Assembly: GCF_013416325.1 (NCBI RefSeq)
Contig: NZ_JACCGK010000009.1
Coordinates: 142,463-206,462 of the forward strand
Origin: Vreelandella sedimenti
GTDB lineage: Bacteria; Pseudomonadota; Gammaproteobacteria; Pseudomonadales; Halomonadaceae
Length of the DNA: 64,000 bases
Direction: 5' to 3'
In this document: piece after piece, positions 55,856 to 63,596 of the stretch
How the letters are laid out: each line of letters begins with the position of its first letter
How positions within the stretch are numbered: position 1 is the stretch's first letter
Notes under the pieces: generated by a model
Database searches by the model: none
The model's input: the letters and a program-made list of their open reading frames with translations, nothing else
What the model was told of the DNA's origin: nothing
Made by a program: the position numbers and the translations under genes

Positions 55856-56977
55856 ATGATCGACACCGCTATGTCGAAGCGAATGGAAGAAGCAACGCGA
55901 CTCACCTGTGCGGGGAAACTGCATGAGGCCATGGCCCTCCTCCAGGGTGGCGCGCCCGAAGAGTGGCGTGAGAAAACGCCGGATAACGCTTACCGAGGTG
56001 GTAATACCTTCGATGGAACCTGGCAGGTTAGCGATAAAAAAGACACGGTAACTAAGCCAGCGTCAGAGGCCCTATCTCCTGATATCGGTCACACTCGTCA
56101 AACGAACACGGGCACCTTCACGACCGGTAGTTTCAGCAACCGCGTAGGCAGGCGTGATTACAAGCTGTATATCCCCAGCGGCTATCACGGACAAGCGCTG
56201 CCGCTAGTGGTTATGCTGCATGGCTGCACGCAGAATCCGGATGACTTCGCTGCTGGAACCGAGATGAACCGGCTGGCCGAAGAGCAGCTGTGTTGTGTGC
56301 TCTATCCGGCCCAGCCGATGACCGCCAACAACTCCAAGTGCTGGAACTGGTTCAAGGCCGAAGACCAGCAGCGTGAGGGCGGTGAACCAGAGATTTTGGC
56401 GGGCATGACTCGCCAGATCATTGACAACTATGAGCTCGATACCACCCGTGTCTATGTGGCAGGGCTCTCGGCAGGCGCCGCCATGGCGACCACTCTGGCG
56501 ATGACCTACCCCGATCTCTTTGCGGCGGTAGGCGTGCACTCTGGGCTGCCCCACGGCGTGGCCAAGAGTCTACCCGAGGCCCTGGGGACCATGCAGGGAG
56601 GCACAGGGCCCCTGGGTGGCGGTAACAAAACAAAAGGAGCTGCGTGGGCGTCGGATGTGCCAGCCATTATCTTTCATGGCGACCGCGACACCACCGTACA
56701 TCCCAGCAACGCGGATCGCGTGGCTGCCCAGTACAGCACATCGCGTCAAGCAGGGGCGACGGTAGAGAAGGGGAAGGTAGCCAATGGTCACGGCTACACC
56801 TGTACCACTTACCACAATGCCAAGGGCGAGCCGCACCTGGAGCTGTGGCAGGTACACGGGGCGGGCCACGCCTGGTCGGGAGGCAGCACTAAAGGAAGCT
56901 ATACCGACCCGAAAGGCCCCGATGCCACCAAGGAAATGCTGCGTTTCTTCTTACAACACCGTCAAGCTGTTGCGTAG
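55856..56977 (+). CDS. PHB depolymerase family esterase
   Basis: 373 residues of the LpqC/type-1 catalytic-domain poly(3-hydroxybutyrate) depolymerase family. The oxyanion region is VVMLHGCTQNPDDFAAGT. The nucleophile is in YVAGLSAGAAMATT. The acid is in IIFHGDRDTTVHPSN and the histidine in VHGAGHAWSGGS. No signal peptide is seen. The first about 85 residues are a charged, Thr/Asn-rich extension, so it may act inside the cell or on short oligomers. The ATG at 55856 is chosen over the TTG at 55850. Confidence 0.87.
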   Translation: MIDTAMSKRMEEATRLTCAGKLHEAMALLQGGAPEEWREKTPDNAYRGGNTFDGTWQVSDKKDTVTKPASEALSPDIGHTRQTNTGTFTTGSFSNRVGRRDYKLYIPSGYHGQALPLVVMLHGCTQNPDDFAAGTEMNRLAEEQLCCVLYPAQPMTANNSKCWNWFKAEDQQREGGEPEILAGMTRQIIDNYELDTTRVYVAGLSAGAAMATTLAMTYPDLFAAVGVHSGLPHGVAKSLPEALGTMQGGTGPLGGGNKTKGAAWASDVPAIIFHGDRDTTVHPSNADRVAAQYSTSRQAGATVEKGKVANGHGYTCTTYHNAKGEPHLELWQVHGAGHAWSGGSTKGSYTDPKGPDATKEMLRFFLQHRQAVA

Positions 56978-57164
56978 CGGTAGTAAACGAGAGCATACGG
57001 AGTGTTTTGCTCGTAAAGAAGCTATACCGCGAGGCCTTGCCATCACTATTGCTAACGCAAGTTAATACATTATTCGTGTTATTAATAGTTGTTATATGCA
57101 TAGAGCTAAAGTTTATATTTTATATGCCGACAAACCTACCTCTCTTACTAATTAGGTAGTTTCC

Positions 57165-58790
57165 ATGCTTTCACGATTCAAGATCGGTACACGGCTCGCA
57201 CTGGCTTTTGGCTTGGTCTCGCTATTTCTTTTGGGTACTTTAATAGCGGGAATTATGGGCATCACCTTCACCAAAGATACTGCCCAAAAAACCTTGGACA
57301 CGGAGGTAGCACTCGCAAGCAATGCCGCAGAAATTCAGCGTCTGGCATTGCAAGCGCGGCGTTTTGAAAAAGATATCTTCATCAATATCGACAGTAGCGA
57401 TCGGGTAGCGGCTTACCAGCAAAGTTGGGCGGCGACCATCGAAGAAATACAGGCCGCCTTCCAGGCGGGTAGCCAAATTGCCGATAAAGATAGCCTCAAT
57501 GCTTTGTACCAACAGGCAGGAAGCGCCCTCCAGGAGTATGAAGAGGGTTTTCTGTCAGTCTATCGCAAAATTGAATTAGGCAGTATTACCGAAACCTCTC
57601 AAGCCAATCTGGCTTTCGGTGAGCATAAAGAGAGTATCTACCAGCTTGAGGAGTTGGCTGATGAAATTAGCCTAGTGGCTGTTGAAGGGGTCAAGACGGC
57701 TAATGAGGCGATAAATGCCGAGTATCGTTTGGCTATTTGGCAGCTTTGTATTTTCGCGGGGGGGGCGTTGTTGATGGCGTTGGCGCTGGCAATTGCTATT
57801 ACGCGTAGCATTGTATTGCCTTTGCGGAGAGCGGTTGAGGTTGCAAAGCGCGTTGCGGAAGGAGATTTGCGACACGATATCGTAACCACAGGACGTGATG
57901 AAACGGCTCAGTTATTAACCTCCATGGCCGAAATGAGTAAAGCGCTCACTACTCTGGTCGCATCACTACGTGACTCCAGCGAGAATGTCTTGAACGGAGC
58001 CAATGAGATTGCCCAAGGTGGGCAGGAGCTCGCCGCTCGCACTGAGCAGCAGGCAGCTGCCTTGCAGGAAACGGCTTCTAGTATGGAGGAGATGACGGCA
58101 ACGGTTCGTCAGAATAGCGATTCAACCAAAGAGGCTGATGCGCTGGCCCATAATGCTTCACAACAGATGCAAAGTGGCGGTCAAGAAGTCTCCCGTAGCG
58201 TAGAGTTAATGCGCGAAGTAACAGCCGCATCGCTAAGCATGGATAAGATCGTTGAGGCCATCGATACGATTGCATTTCAAACCAATATCCTAGCTTTAAA
58301 CGCCTCCGTTGAAGCGGCGCGTGCTGGTGATAAAGGCCGTGGGTTTGCAGTGGTCGCTACAGAAGTTCGTGCGCTCGCAAGCCGCAGTGCCGCTTCAGCA
58401 GGTGAAATACGCACCATGCTCGACGATACGCGTAGCAAAATAAAGCTATGTTCTGACCAAGCGGAGCGAGGCGCTGCGACCATTGGTGAGACGGAAGCAG
58501 TGATCCAGCGCTTAGCTATGTTGATGGTCGAGGTATCCTCTGCCACTCGGGAGCAAAGTAGTGGTATTGAGCAGATCAATACTGCTATTACTGAAATGGA
58601 TTCTACCACTCAGCAAAACAGCACACTGGTTCAGCAATCGACTAATGCAGCATTTTCCTTGGAAGATCAGGCTGGGCGCCTGCGCGAGCTGGTAGCTGCC
58701 TTTCAAATAGATGAAGCTGTCGTGAAAAAGGCATCAGTGTACAATCCGGCAAAGGGCTTACCTTTGGCTTCAAGACAAACGGAGTTCTAA
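57165..58790 (+). CDS. Methyl-accepting chemotaxis protein
   Basis: 541-residue chemoreceptor. TM1 is at about residues 10-30 (LALAFGLVSLFLLGTLIAGI). The periplasmic helical bundle spans about 35-190. TM2 is LCIFAGGALLMALALAIAI. A HAMP domain follows (about 215-270, RSIVLPLRRAVEVAKRVAEGDL), then the signalling domain with the hairpin tip IVEAIDTIAFQTNILALNA and the C-terminal methylation helices. The ligand-binding region is of the four-helix-bundle type (DUF-like MCP N-domain). No chemotaxis genes flank it. No clear ribosome site precedes the start, so the ATG is chosen as the only one that keeps TM1. Confidence 0.92.
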   Translation: MLSRFKIGTRLALAFGLVSLFLLGTLIAGIMGITFTKDTAQKTLDTEVALASNAAEIQRLALQARRFEKDIFINIDSSDRVAAYQQSWAATIEEIQAAFQAGSQIADKDSLNALYQQAGSALQEYEEGFLSVYRKIELGSITETSQANLAFGEHKESIYQLEELADEISLVAVEGVKTANEAINAEYRLAIWQLCIFAGGALLMALALAIAITRSIVLPLRRAVEVAKRVAEGDLRHDIVTTGRDETAQLLTSMAEMSKALTTLVASLRDSSENVLNGANEIAQGGQELAARTEQQAAALQETASSMEEMTATVRQNSDSTKEADALAHNASQQMQSGGQEVSRSVELMREVTAASLSMDKIVEAIDTIAFQTNILALNASVEAARAGDKGRGFAVVATEVRALASRSAASAGEIRTMLDDTRSKIKLCSDQAERGAATIGETEAVIQRLAMLMVEVSSATREQSSGIEQINTAITEMDSTTQQNSTLVQQSTNAAFSLEDQAGRLRELVAAFQIDEAVVKKASVYNPAKGLPLASRQTEF

Positions 58791-58799
58791 AAAGCTGAT

Positions 58800-58835
58800 A
58801 ACAGCAGCGGCGCCTTAAGAGTGCCGCTGCTGTTT
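58800..58835 (+). terminator. Terminator of the chemoreceptor gene
   Basis: 12-bp stem AACAGCAGCGGC / GCCGCTGCTGTT with an 11-base loop, then TTA. Confidence 0.75.
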
Positions 58836-58850
58836 ATGGTCTACTAGAGT

Positions 58851-59028
58851 TTATTCATTAGGCTGTGCCATCAGGAAGCGAATCTCTCTGCGAACTTCGT
58901 TGAACACTACGCGCAGCAGACCGGCCAATTTTTAACGCTATTCGTCTTCGGTCCGGATAACCCCTCTGCGTCATTAATTACCACTCTGCTGCGATCGCTG
59001 AGAATAAATGCTGTTGGCATAAACGCCT
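58851..59028 (-). pseudogene. Decayed copy of the rnb 3' end
   Basis: Read on the minus strand, it translates in two frames to pieces matching the C-terminus of the RNase II encoded at 63597. One frame gives AF(M)P..FILSDRSRVVINDAEG, against the intact AFVPAPLMHSDRSKVVIDDKEG. After a frameshift, RVVFNEVRREIRFLMAQP corresponds to RIVLTEAREETRSLVAKP. Internal stops TAG and TAA interrupt the second piece. Its length equals the matching 178 bp of the intact gene. Identity is about 70 percent by eye over the first 64 columns. Homology ends at 59028 at AAACGCC. Confidence 0.7.
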
Positions 59029-59070
59029 AGGCTCCTGAAAGTGTTCGATGAGCTGCAGGTGAAGTAAATC

Positions 59071-59181
59071 CTCATAAATCGAGCGTTCTTCGATTTGAGA
59101 CTGTCATTAGGCTGTTGGCAAAATTCATGTCATGCATATAGATGAAAAAGCAGGAGTATCTAAACAGGTACTCCTTTTTTT
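59071..59181 (+). ncRNA. Possible small RNA: hairpin with strong terminator
   Basis: A small stem AAATCGA / TCGATTT (59076-59082 and 59090-59096) is followed after about 55 bases by the terminator-like stem AGGAGTA / TACTCCT (59152-59158 and 59169-59175) and a run of seven T. No coding region precedes it within 120 bases. An RNA gene is possible, but it could equally be a relic terminator. Confidence 0.3.
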
Positions 59182-59691
59182 GCTTTATTGGATGAAAAAA
59201 ATAGTACTGCAGACTAGATTTTTAACCCGCCCCTATCCTTGACAGTAAAAGCTGTGTCTCTTATTTTGATAATGTAACTTTTGGTAATTTTTATGTTTCA
59301 CGGTGTAATTGAAAGAGTTGTGGCTTTTTATTAGGTCAATTATCAAAAGGATAATTTTAATTATAATGCGTAAATTATTTAATTCGCTTTAAAAGCTAAT
59401 GTTTGAGCTTGGTGTCGTTACTTTGAGAATCTTGCTTTTTTACTTATCAAAACAGAGTTAAAAGATTCGTTGGGCCTGCCTTAAGTTATATCGAATTTGA
59501 TAGTAGCAATAATTTATTTATTTAAAGAATTTTTGTTTTACCTGCTGGATACGGCCTACATAAGAAAAACTCACTATTTTTTAGCCAGTAATGTGCAGTG
59601 CAAGTAGGTATGAAAAAATAAAGATTAAATAAGCTTGAAAATAAGAACATAGGGAAACTTGGTTAATTGACAATAATGGCGAGGTAGTATT
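59182..59691. other. AT-rich intergenic region (510 bp)
   Basis: Strikingly A+T-rich compared with the rest of the window, especially 59270-59600. No open frame of note, no tRNA, and no repeat copy. It precedes the nucleotide-sugar cassette. TTGACA at about 59667 lacks room for a useful -10 before the cassette start, so the promoter is probably further upstream and was not identified. Confidence 0.6.
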
Positions 59692-60792
59692 TTGAAAATC
59701 TTGGTCATAGGGAATATGGGGTATGTTGGCTCCGTTGTGGTGCGAGAGTTAGCCTTACGTCACCCATCTGCCACTCTTCATGGGTACGACGCTGCCTACT
59801 TCGCACACTGCTTAACGGGCGCCGAACTACTTCCTGAGCGTTATCTCGCTCAGCAGTTTATGGGGGATGTACGAGATATTCCGACTGACTTCTTTAAAGG
59901 TTATACGGCGGTGGTTCAGCTGGCGGCGATTTCCAATGACCCCATGGGAGACCGCTTTGCCGCAGTGACCGCTGAGGTTAATCAGCAGGCGACGGTTGAT
60001 ATTGCCAAGGCAGCGGCTCAGGCGGGGGTAGAGAACTTCGTTTTTGCCTCAAGCTGCAGCATTTATGGCGTCGCTTTAGGGGCTCCGCGCAGTGAGTTAG
60101 ATCCTGTGGCTCCCGTTACCGCCTATGCCTGCTCGAAAATAGCAGCTGAAGAAGCTTTAGCCAGCATTGAGGGCGACATGGTGATTACCTGTTTACGCTT
60201 TGCGACTGCCTGCGGGATGTCAGAGCGTTTACGGCTGGATCTGGTGCTCAATGATTTCGTTGCCTGTGCCTTAAGTCAGCAACATATTACCGTACTTAGC
60301 GATGGGTCTCCCTGGCGACCCTTGATCGACGTCTCAGATATGGCCAGAGCTATCGACTGGGCAGTACAGCGCAAGCCTGAAAACGGCGGGCGCATACTCA
60401 ATATCAATACCGGATCGAACGAACGTAATCATCAAGTACGAGATTTAGCCACTGCAGTGGCCAAGGCCGTTCCCGGCACCACGCTGAGTATCAATACCCA
60501 AGCCCCGGCGGACAGCCGTTCCTACCAAGTGGATTTCAACCTGTTTGCCAAATTGGCCCCCGAACACCAACCGCAAACGACGCTTCTGGATTCGATCATG
60601 GGGTTGATCAATGGGCTCACAAGTATGGAATTTTCTGATGCCCAGTTCCGAGCCTCACGCTATATGCGTTTGCATGCTCTACAGGGGCATATCACTGCAG
60701 GACGCCTATCTGAAAACCTGCGCTGGCGAATTTGTGATGCCAACACCCCGGGTACTTTGCCTGCTGCTACCCACGTAAACCTTGAGGCCTGA
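59692..60792 (+). CDS. NAD-dependent epimerase/dehydratase family protein
   Basis: Extended SDR of 366 residues acting on nucleotide sugars. The dinucleotide motif is IGNMGYVGSVVVREL. The catalytic triad segments are FASSCSIYG and TAYACSKIAAE (Tyr-xxx-Lys). The third domain includes RPLIDVSDMARAI. It begins with TTG at 59692, with GAGG seven bases before. The C-terminal 70 residues after about 295 are longer than usual. It is not a recognisable CDP-glucose 4,6-dehydratase (RfbG). It may be a 3- or 4-epimerase or reductase of a CDP- or dTDP-sugar. Function is inferred from the fold and neighbours. Confidence 0.85.
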   Translation: MKILVIGNMGYVGSVVVRELALRHPSATLHGYDAAYFAHCLTGAELLPERYLAQQFMGDVRDIPTDFFKGYTAVVQLAAISNDPMGDRFAAVTAEVNQQATVDIAKAAAQAGVENFVFASSCSIYGVALGAPRSELDPVAPVTAYACSKIAAEEALASIEGDMVITCLRFATACGMSERLRLDLVLNDFVACALSQQHITVLSDGSPWRPLIDVSDMARAIDWAVQRKPENGGRILNINTGSNERNHQVRDLATAVAKAVPGTTLSINTQAPADSRSYQVDFNLFAKLAPEHQPQTTLLDSIMGLINGLTSMEFSDAQFRASRYMRLHALQGHITAGRLSENLRWRICDANTPGTLPAATHVNLEA

Positions 60793-60807
60793 AACGGAGG
60801 CTAGACT

Positions 60808-61584
60808 ATGAAAGTCGCAATTTTCGCGGGAGGGTTTGGAACCCGCTTAAGTGAAGAAACAGCGATTCGCCCCAAGCCCATGGTGGAAGTGGGTGGTCGG
60901 CCGATCCTTTGGCATATCATGAAGATGTACGCCCACCATGGCTTAAAAGAATTTATTGTCCTGGGTGGCTATAAGGTGGAGCACATTCGCGACTATTTTC
61001 TCAATTATCGCGGCAATCGAACCGATTACACTATTGACCTGAAGACAGGTAACGTTGACTGGCTTCAGAGCGTCAATGATGACTGGAAAATCACCGTGTT
61101 GGATACAGGCGCTGATGCCATGACAGGAGGGCGTCTCAAAAAGGCCATGCCTCTGCTGGCAGATGAACCTTTCTGTTTGACTTATGGCGATGGGTTGAGT
61201 GATCTGAATATTAATGCCTTGATCGATTCACATCTGGCTTCGAAAAATTGGTGCACCCTGACGGCAGTAACGCAGCCGGGCCGCTACGGTGCGCTACGTT
61301 TGAAAGAGGGCAATAGCCAGGTAGAAGGCTTTCGTGAAAAGGGCGAAATAGATGGAGGGCTGATCAATGGCGGCTTCTTCGTCTGTAATCCAGAAGTGTT
61401 CGAGACGATCGACGATAGCCAGACCGTATGGGAAAACGAGCCCATGAACCGGATGATTGAGATGGGGAAATTGGGCTACTTCCATCATAACGGTTACTGG
61501 CAAAGCATGGATACGCTGAGAGACAGAATGGTGCTTGAGACCGCCTGGGCAGAAGGTGCCCCCTGGAAGCTCTGGAAGGAATGA
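60808..61584 (+). CDS. rfbF: Glucose-1-phosphate cytidylyltransferase
   Basis: 258 residues. It makes CDP-glucose from CTP and glucose 1-phosphate, the usual entry to CDP-dideoxyhexoses. The nucleotide-binding start is MKVAIFAGGFGTRLSEET. The family signatures RPKPMVEVGGRPILWHIMKMY, HHGLKEFIVLGGYK and LTYGDGLSDLNI are all present. GGAGG precedes the ATG. It follows the epimerase by 15 bases and overlaps nothing. A CDP-glucose 4,6-dehydratase, normally the next gene (rfbG), is missing from the window. Confidence 0.93.
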   Translation: MKVAIFAGGFGTRLSEETAIRPKPMVEVGGRPILWHIMKMYAHHGLKEFIVLGGYKVEHIRDYFLNYRGNRTDYTIDLKTGNVDWLQSVNDDWKITVLDTGADAMTGGRLKKAMPLLADEPFCLTYGDGLSDLNINALIDSHLASKNWCTLTAVTQPGRYGALRLKEGNSQVEGFREKGEIDGGLINGGFFVCNPEVFETIDDSQTVWENEPMNRMIEMGKLGYFHHNGYWQSMDTLRDRMVLETAWAEGAPWKLWKE

Positions 61585-61591
61585 ACCATCA

Positions 61592-62938
61592 ATGATTATT
61601 GTTGATACAGCGCTTGCCCAACGAGAGGCGCAGGGTAATCCCATTCGAGTGGGGATGGTCGGGGCGGGGTTCCAAGCGGGCGGTATCGGTCTGCAGATTA
61701 TGACCGCTACGCCTGGGATGCGCCTTTGTGCTATTGCCAATCGTCATTTGGATGCAGCGATCAAGGTCTTCCAGCAAACCGGGATTGAGCCAGTCGGCTG
61801 TGAGACTCAGCAGGAACTTGAAGCGGCGATCGCGGCTGGGCGACCGGCAGTCACCGAGGATGCCGTGGCACTGGCGCGCGCAGAGGGATTGGATGCAATT
61901 ATTGAAGTCACTGGCTCGTTGGAGTTCGCGGCGCATGCCGTCCTGGCGGCGCTGGAAAGTGGTAAAGACGTCATTCAAATGAACGCGGAACTCGACGGTA
62001 CGATCGGCCCCATCTTGAAAGTGAAAGCCGATGCGGCAGGGGTTGTCTACAGCTTTGCCGATGGCGACCAGCCTGGTGTGCAGATGAATCTCTATCGGTT
62101 TGTCGCCGGGCTAGGTATTAAGCCGGTGCTGTGTGGCAACATTAAAGGCTTGCATGACCCATATCGTAACCCTGCTACCCAGGAAAGTTTTGCCAAACGC
62201 TGGGGGCAAAAGCCGGCAATGGTGGCCTCTTTTGCTGATGGCACCAAGATATCGTTCGAACAGGCGATCGTCGCCAATGGCACCGGCATGCAAGTGGCTC
62301 AGCGCGGTATGCTTGGCCCTGATTTCTCTGGTGGTGTAGCCGGTGGGCCCTTAGTGCCCATCGAGCAGACGGTATCGGCGTTTGAGCCCTACCTGAACCC
62401 GAAGGGGCCGGGGCTGGTTGATTATGTTGTTGGGGCACGGCCGGGGCCGGGCGTATTTGTGCTGGGGACGACCGACAGCCCCCGTCAGCGCCACTATCTC
62501 GAACTCTACAAGCTGGGCGAGGGGCCTTATTACTGTTTCACAACACCTTACCATCTGTGCCATTTCGAAGTACCCACGTCCGTTGCCCGCGCCGTGCTGT
62601 TCCGTGATCCCGTGTTATCCCCCATAGAGGGCCCCAGGGTGGGCGTCATCGCCATAGCCAAAAAAGCTTTGCGGGAGGGCGATACAATTGAAGAATTCGG
62701 TGGCTTCGAAGTCTATGGGGTAGCGGAAAACATCGAGGTGATACGCAGGGATCGGCTGTTACCTATCGGGCTAGCGCTGGGCTGCCAGGTGGTGGGCCAT
62801 GTGGAAAAGGATGCAGCGCTGACCTTTGATGATGTGCGTATACCGTCCAGGCGGCTGATCGACCGCCTATATTCTGAACAGGAAGCCATGTTTGCCCTGG
62901 AATTGACGTCTGGTGTCGCTACTACGTTCACGGAGTAA
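61592..62938 (+). CDS. NAD(P)-binding oxidoreductase with C-terminal SAF domain
   Basis: 448 residues of the COG4091-like type, described as homoserine-dehydrogenase-like with a SAF domain. The N-terminal Rossmann part is IRVGMVGAGFQAGGIGLQIM with EVTGSLEFAAHAVLAALESGKDVIQMNAELDGTIG. The C-terminal about 75 residues (from ALREGDTIEEFGGFEVYGV to DVRIPSRRLIDRL) have the sialic-acid-synthase-like SAF pattern. An in-frame stretch extends to 61535 inside rfbF and is ignored. The ATG at 61592 follows AAGGA by 11 bases. Its chemistry is not known to me. The neighbours suggest action on a CDP-sugar or branched-chain intermediate. Confidence 0.72.
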   Translation: MIIVDTALAQREAQGNPIRVGMVGAGFQAGGIGLQIMTATPGMRLCAIANRHLDAAIKVFQQTGIEPVGCETQQELEAAIAAGRPAVTEDAVALARAEGLDAIIEVTGSLEFAAHAVLAALESGKDVIQMNAELDGTIGPILKVKADAAGVVYSFADGDQPGVQMNLYRFVAGLGIKPVLCGNIKGLHDPYRNPATQESFAKRWGQKPAMVASFADGTKISFEQAIVANGTGMQVAQRGMLGPDFSGGVAGGPLVPIEQTVSAFEPYLNPKGPGLVDYVVGARPGPGVFVLGTTDSPRQRHYLELYKLGEGPYYCFTTPYHLCHFEVPTSVARAVLFRDPVLSPIEGPRVGVIAIAKKALREGDTIEEFGGFEVYGVAENIEVIRRDRLLPIGLALGCQVVGHVEKDAALTFDDVRIPSRRLIDRLYSEQEAMFALELTSGVATTFTE

Positions 62939-62941
62939 GAG

Positions 62942-63490
62942 ATGCATTTTCATCAAACGAACCTCAAGGATGCCCGCCTGATAGAGCTTGAGCCACGTGG
63001 TGATGAACGCGGTTTTTTTGCTCGTACCATGTGCCGTGCAGAGTTTGAGCGCCATGGCCTGCTGAGTGACTTCGTGCAGCAGAATACCTCCTTTTCTGCT
63101 CAACGAGGCACCTTAAGGGGGTTGCATTATCAGCGGCAGCCCCATGCCGAGGCCAAACTGGTGCGCTGCATTCGAGGCGCGATTGTCGATGTCATCGTGG
63201 ATATCCGTAAAGATTCGGAAACCTACTTGCACCATCAGTTATTTGAATTAACCGATGCGAACCGGCACCAGCTGTATGTACCGCCAGGCTTTGCGCACTC
63301 CTTTCAGACGCTGACCGACGATGTTGAAGTCAGCTATCTGGTCTCGGCTGCCTATCATCCCGAGGCTGAAAGTGGTTTGCGCTATAACGATGAACGTCTC
63401 GCGATTGAGTGGCCGATTCCCCCCACGGTGGTGTCTGAAAAAGACGCTAGCTGGCCCTTAATCAGTGAGCGAAACGAAGCGCTTTTTTGA
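62942..63490 (+). CDS. rfbC: dTDP-4-dehydrorhamnose 3,5-epimerase family protein
   Basis: 182-residue cupin epimerase. The active-site segment GTLRGLHYQRQP contains the catalytic histidine. RGAIVDVIVDIRKDS and LYVPPGFAHSFQTL are also typical. It acts on 4-keto nucleotide sugars at C3 and C5. In this cassette it could serve a CDP- rather than a dTDP-sugar, as in known RfbC homologues of CDP pathways. GGAG precedes the ATG. The gene is followed by the terminator shared with rnb. Confidence 0.9.
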   Translation: MHFHQTNLKDARLIELEPRGDERGFFARTMCRAEFERHGLLSDFVQQNTSFSAQRGTLRGLHYQRQPHAEAKLVRCIRGAIVDVIVDIRKDSETYLHHQLFELTDANRHQLYVPPGFAHSFQTLTDDVEVSYLVSAAYHPEAESGLRYNDERLAIEWPIPPTVVSEKDASWPLISERNEALF

Positions 63491-63541
63491 CTACTTGCGA
63501 ATAGCTAGTAACGAATCCAGATATCAACCAAACACACTAAA

Positions 63542-63569
63542 AAAGGGGCAGCGTGATCGCTGCCCCTTT
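63542..63569. terminator. Bidirectional terminator between rfbC and rnb
   Basis: Perfect 12-bp stem AAAGGGGCAGCG / CGCTGCCCCTTT with a TGAT loop. On the minus strand it is followed by a T-run (TTTTTT), fitting rnb. On the plus strand it closes the nucleotide-sugar cassette. Confidence 0.85.
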
Positions 63570-63596
63570 GAATAATGCCTAGCTATTACCTACCCG

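Noticed and set aside
59678-59691. RfaH ops element (GGCGGTAG-like) before the cassette
   Set aside because: GGCGAGGTAG is only a partial match and coincides with the ribosome site of the TTG start.
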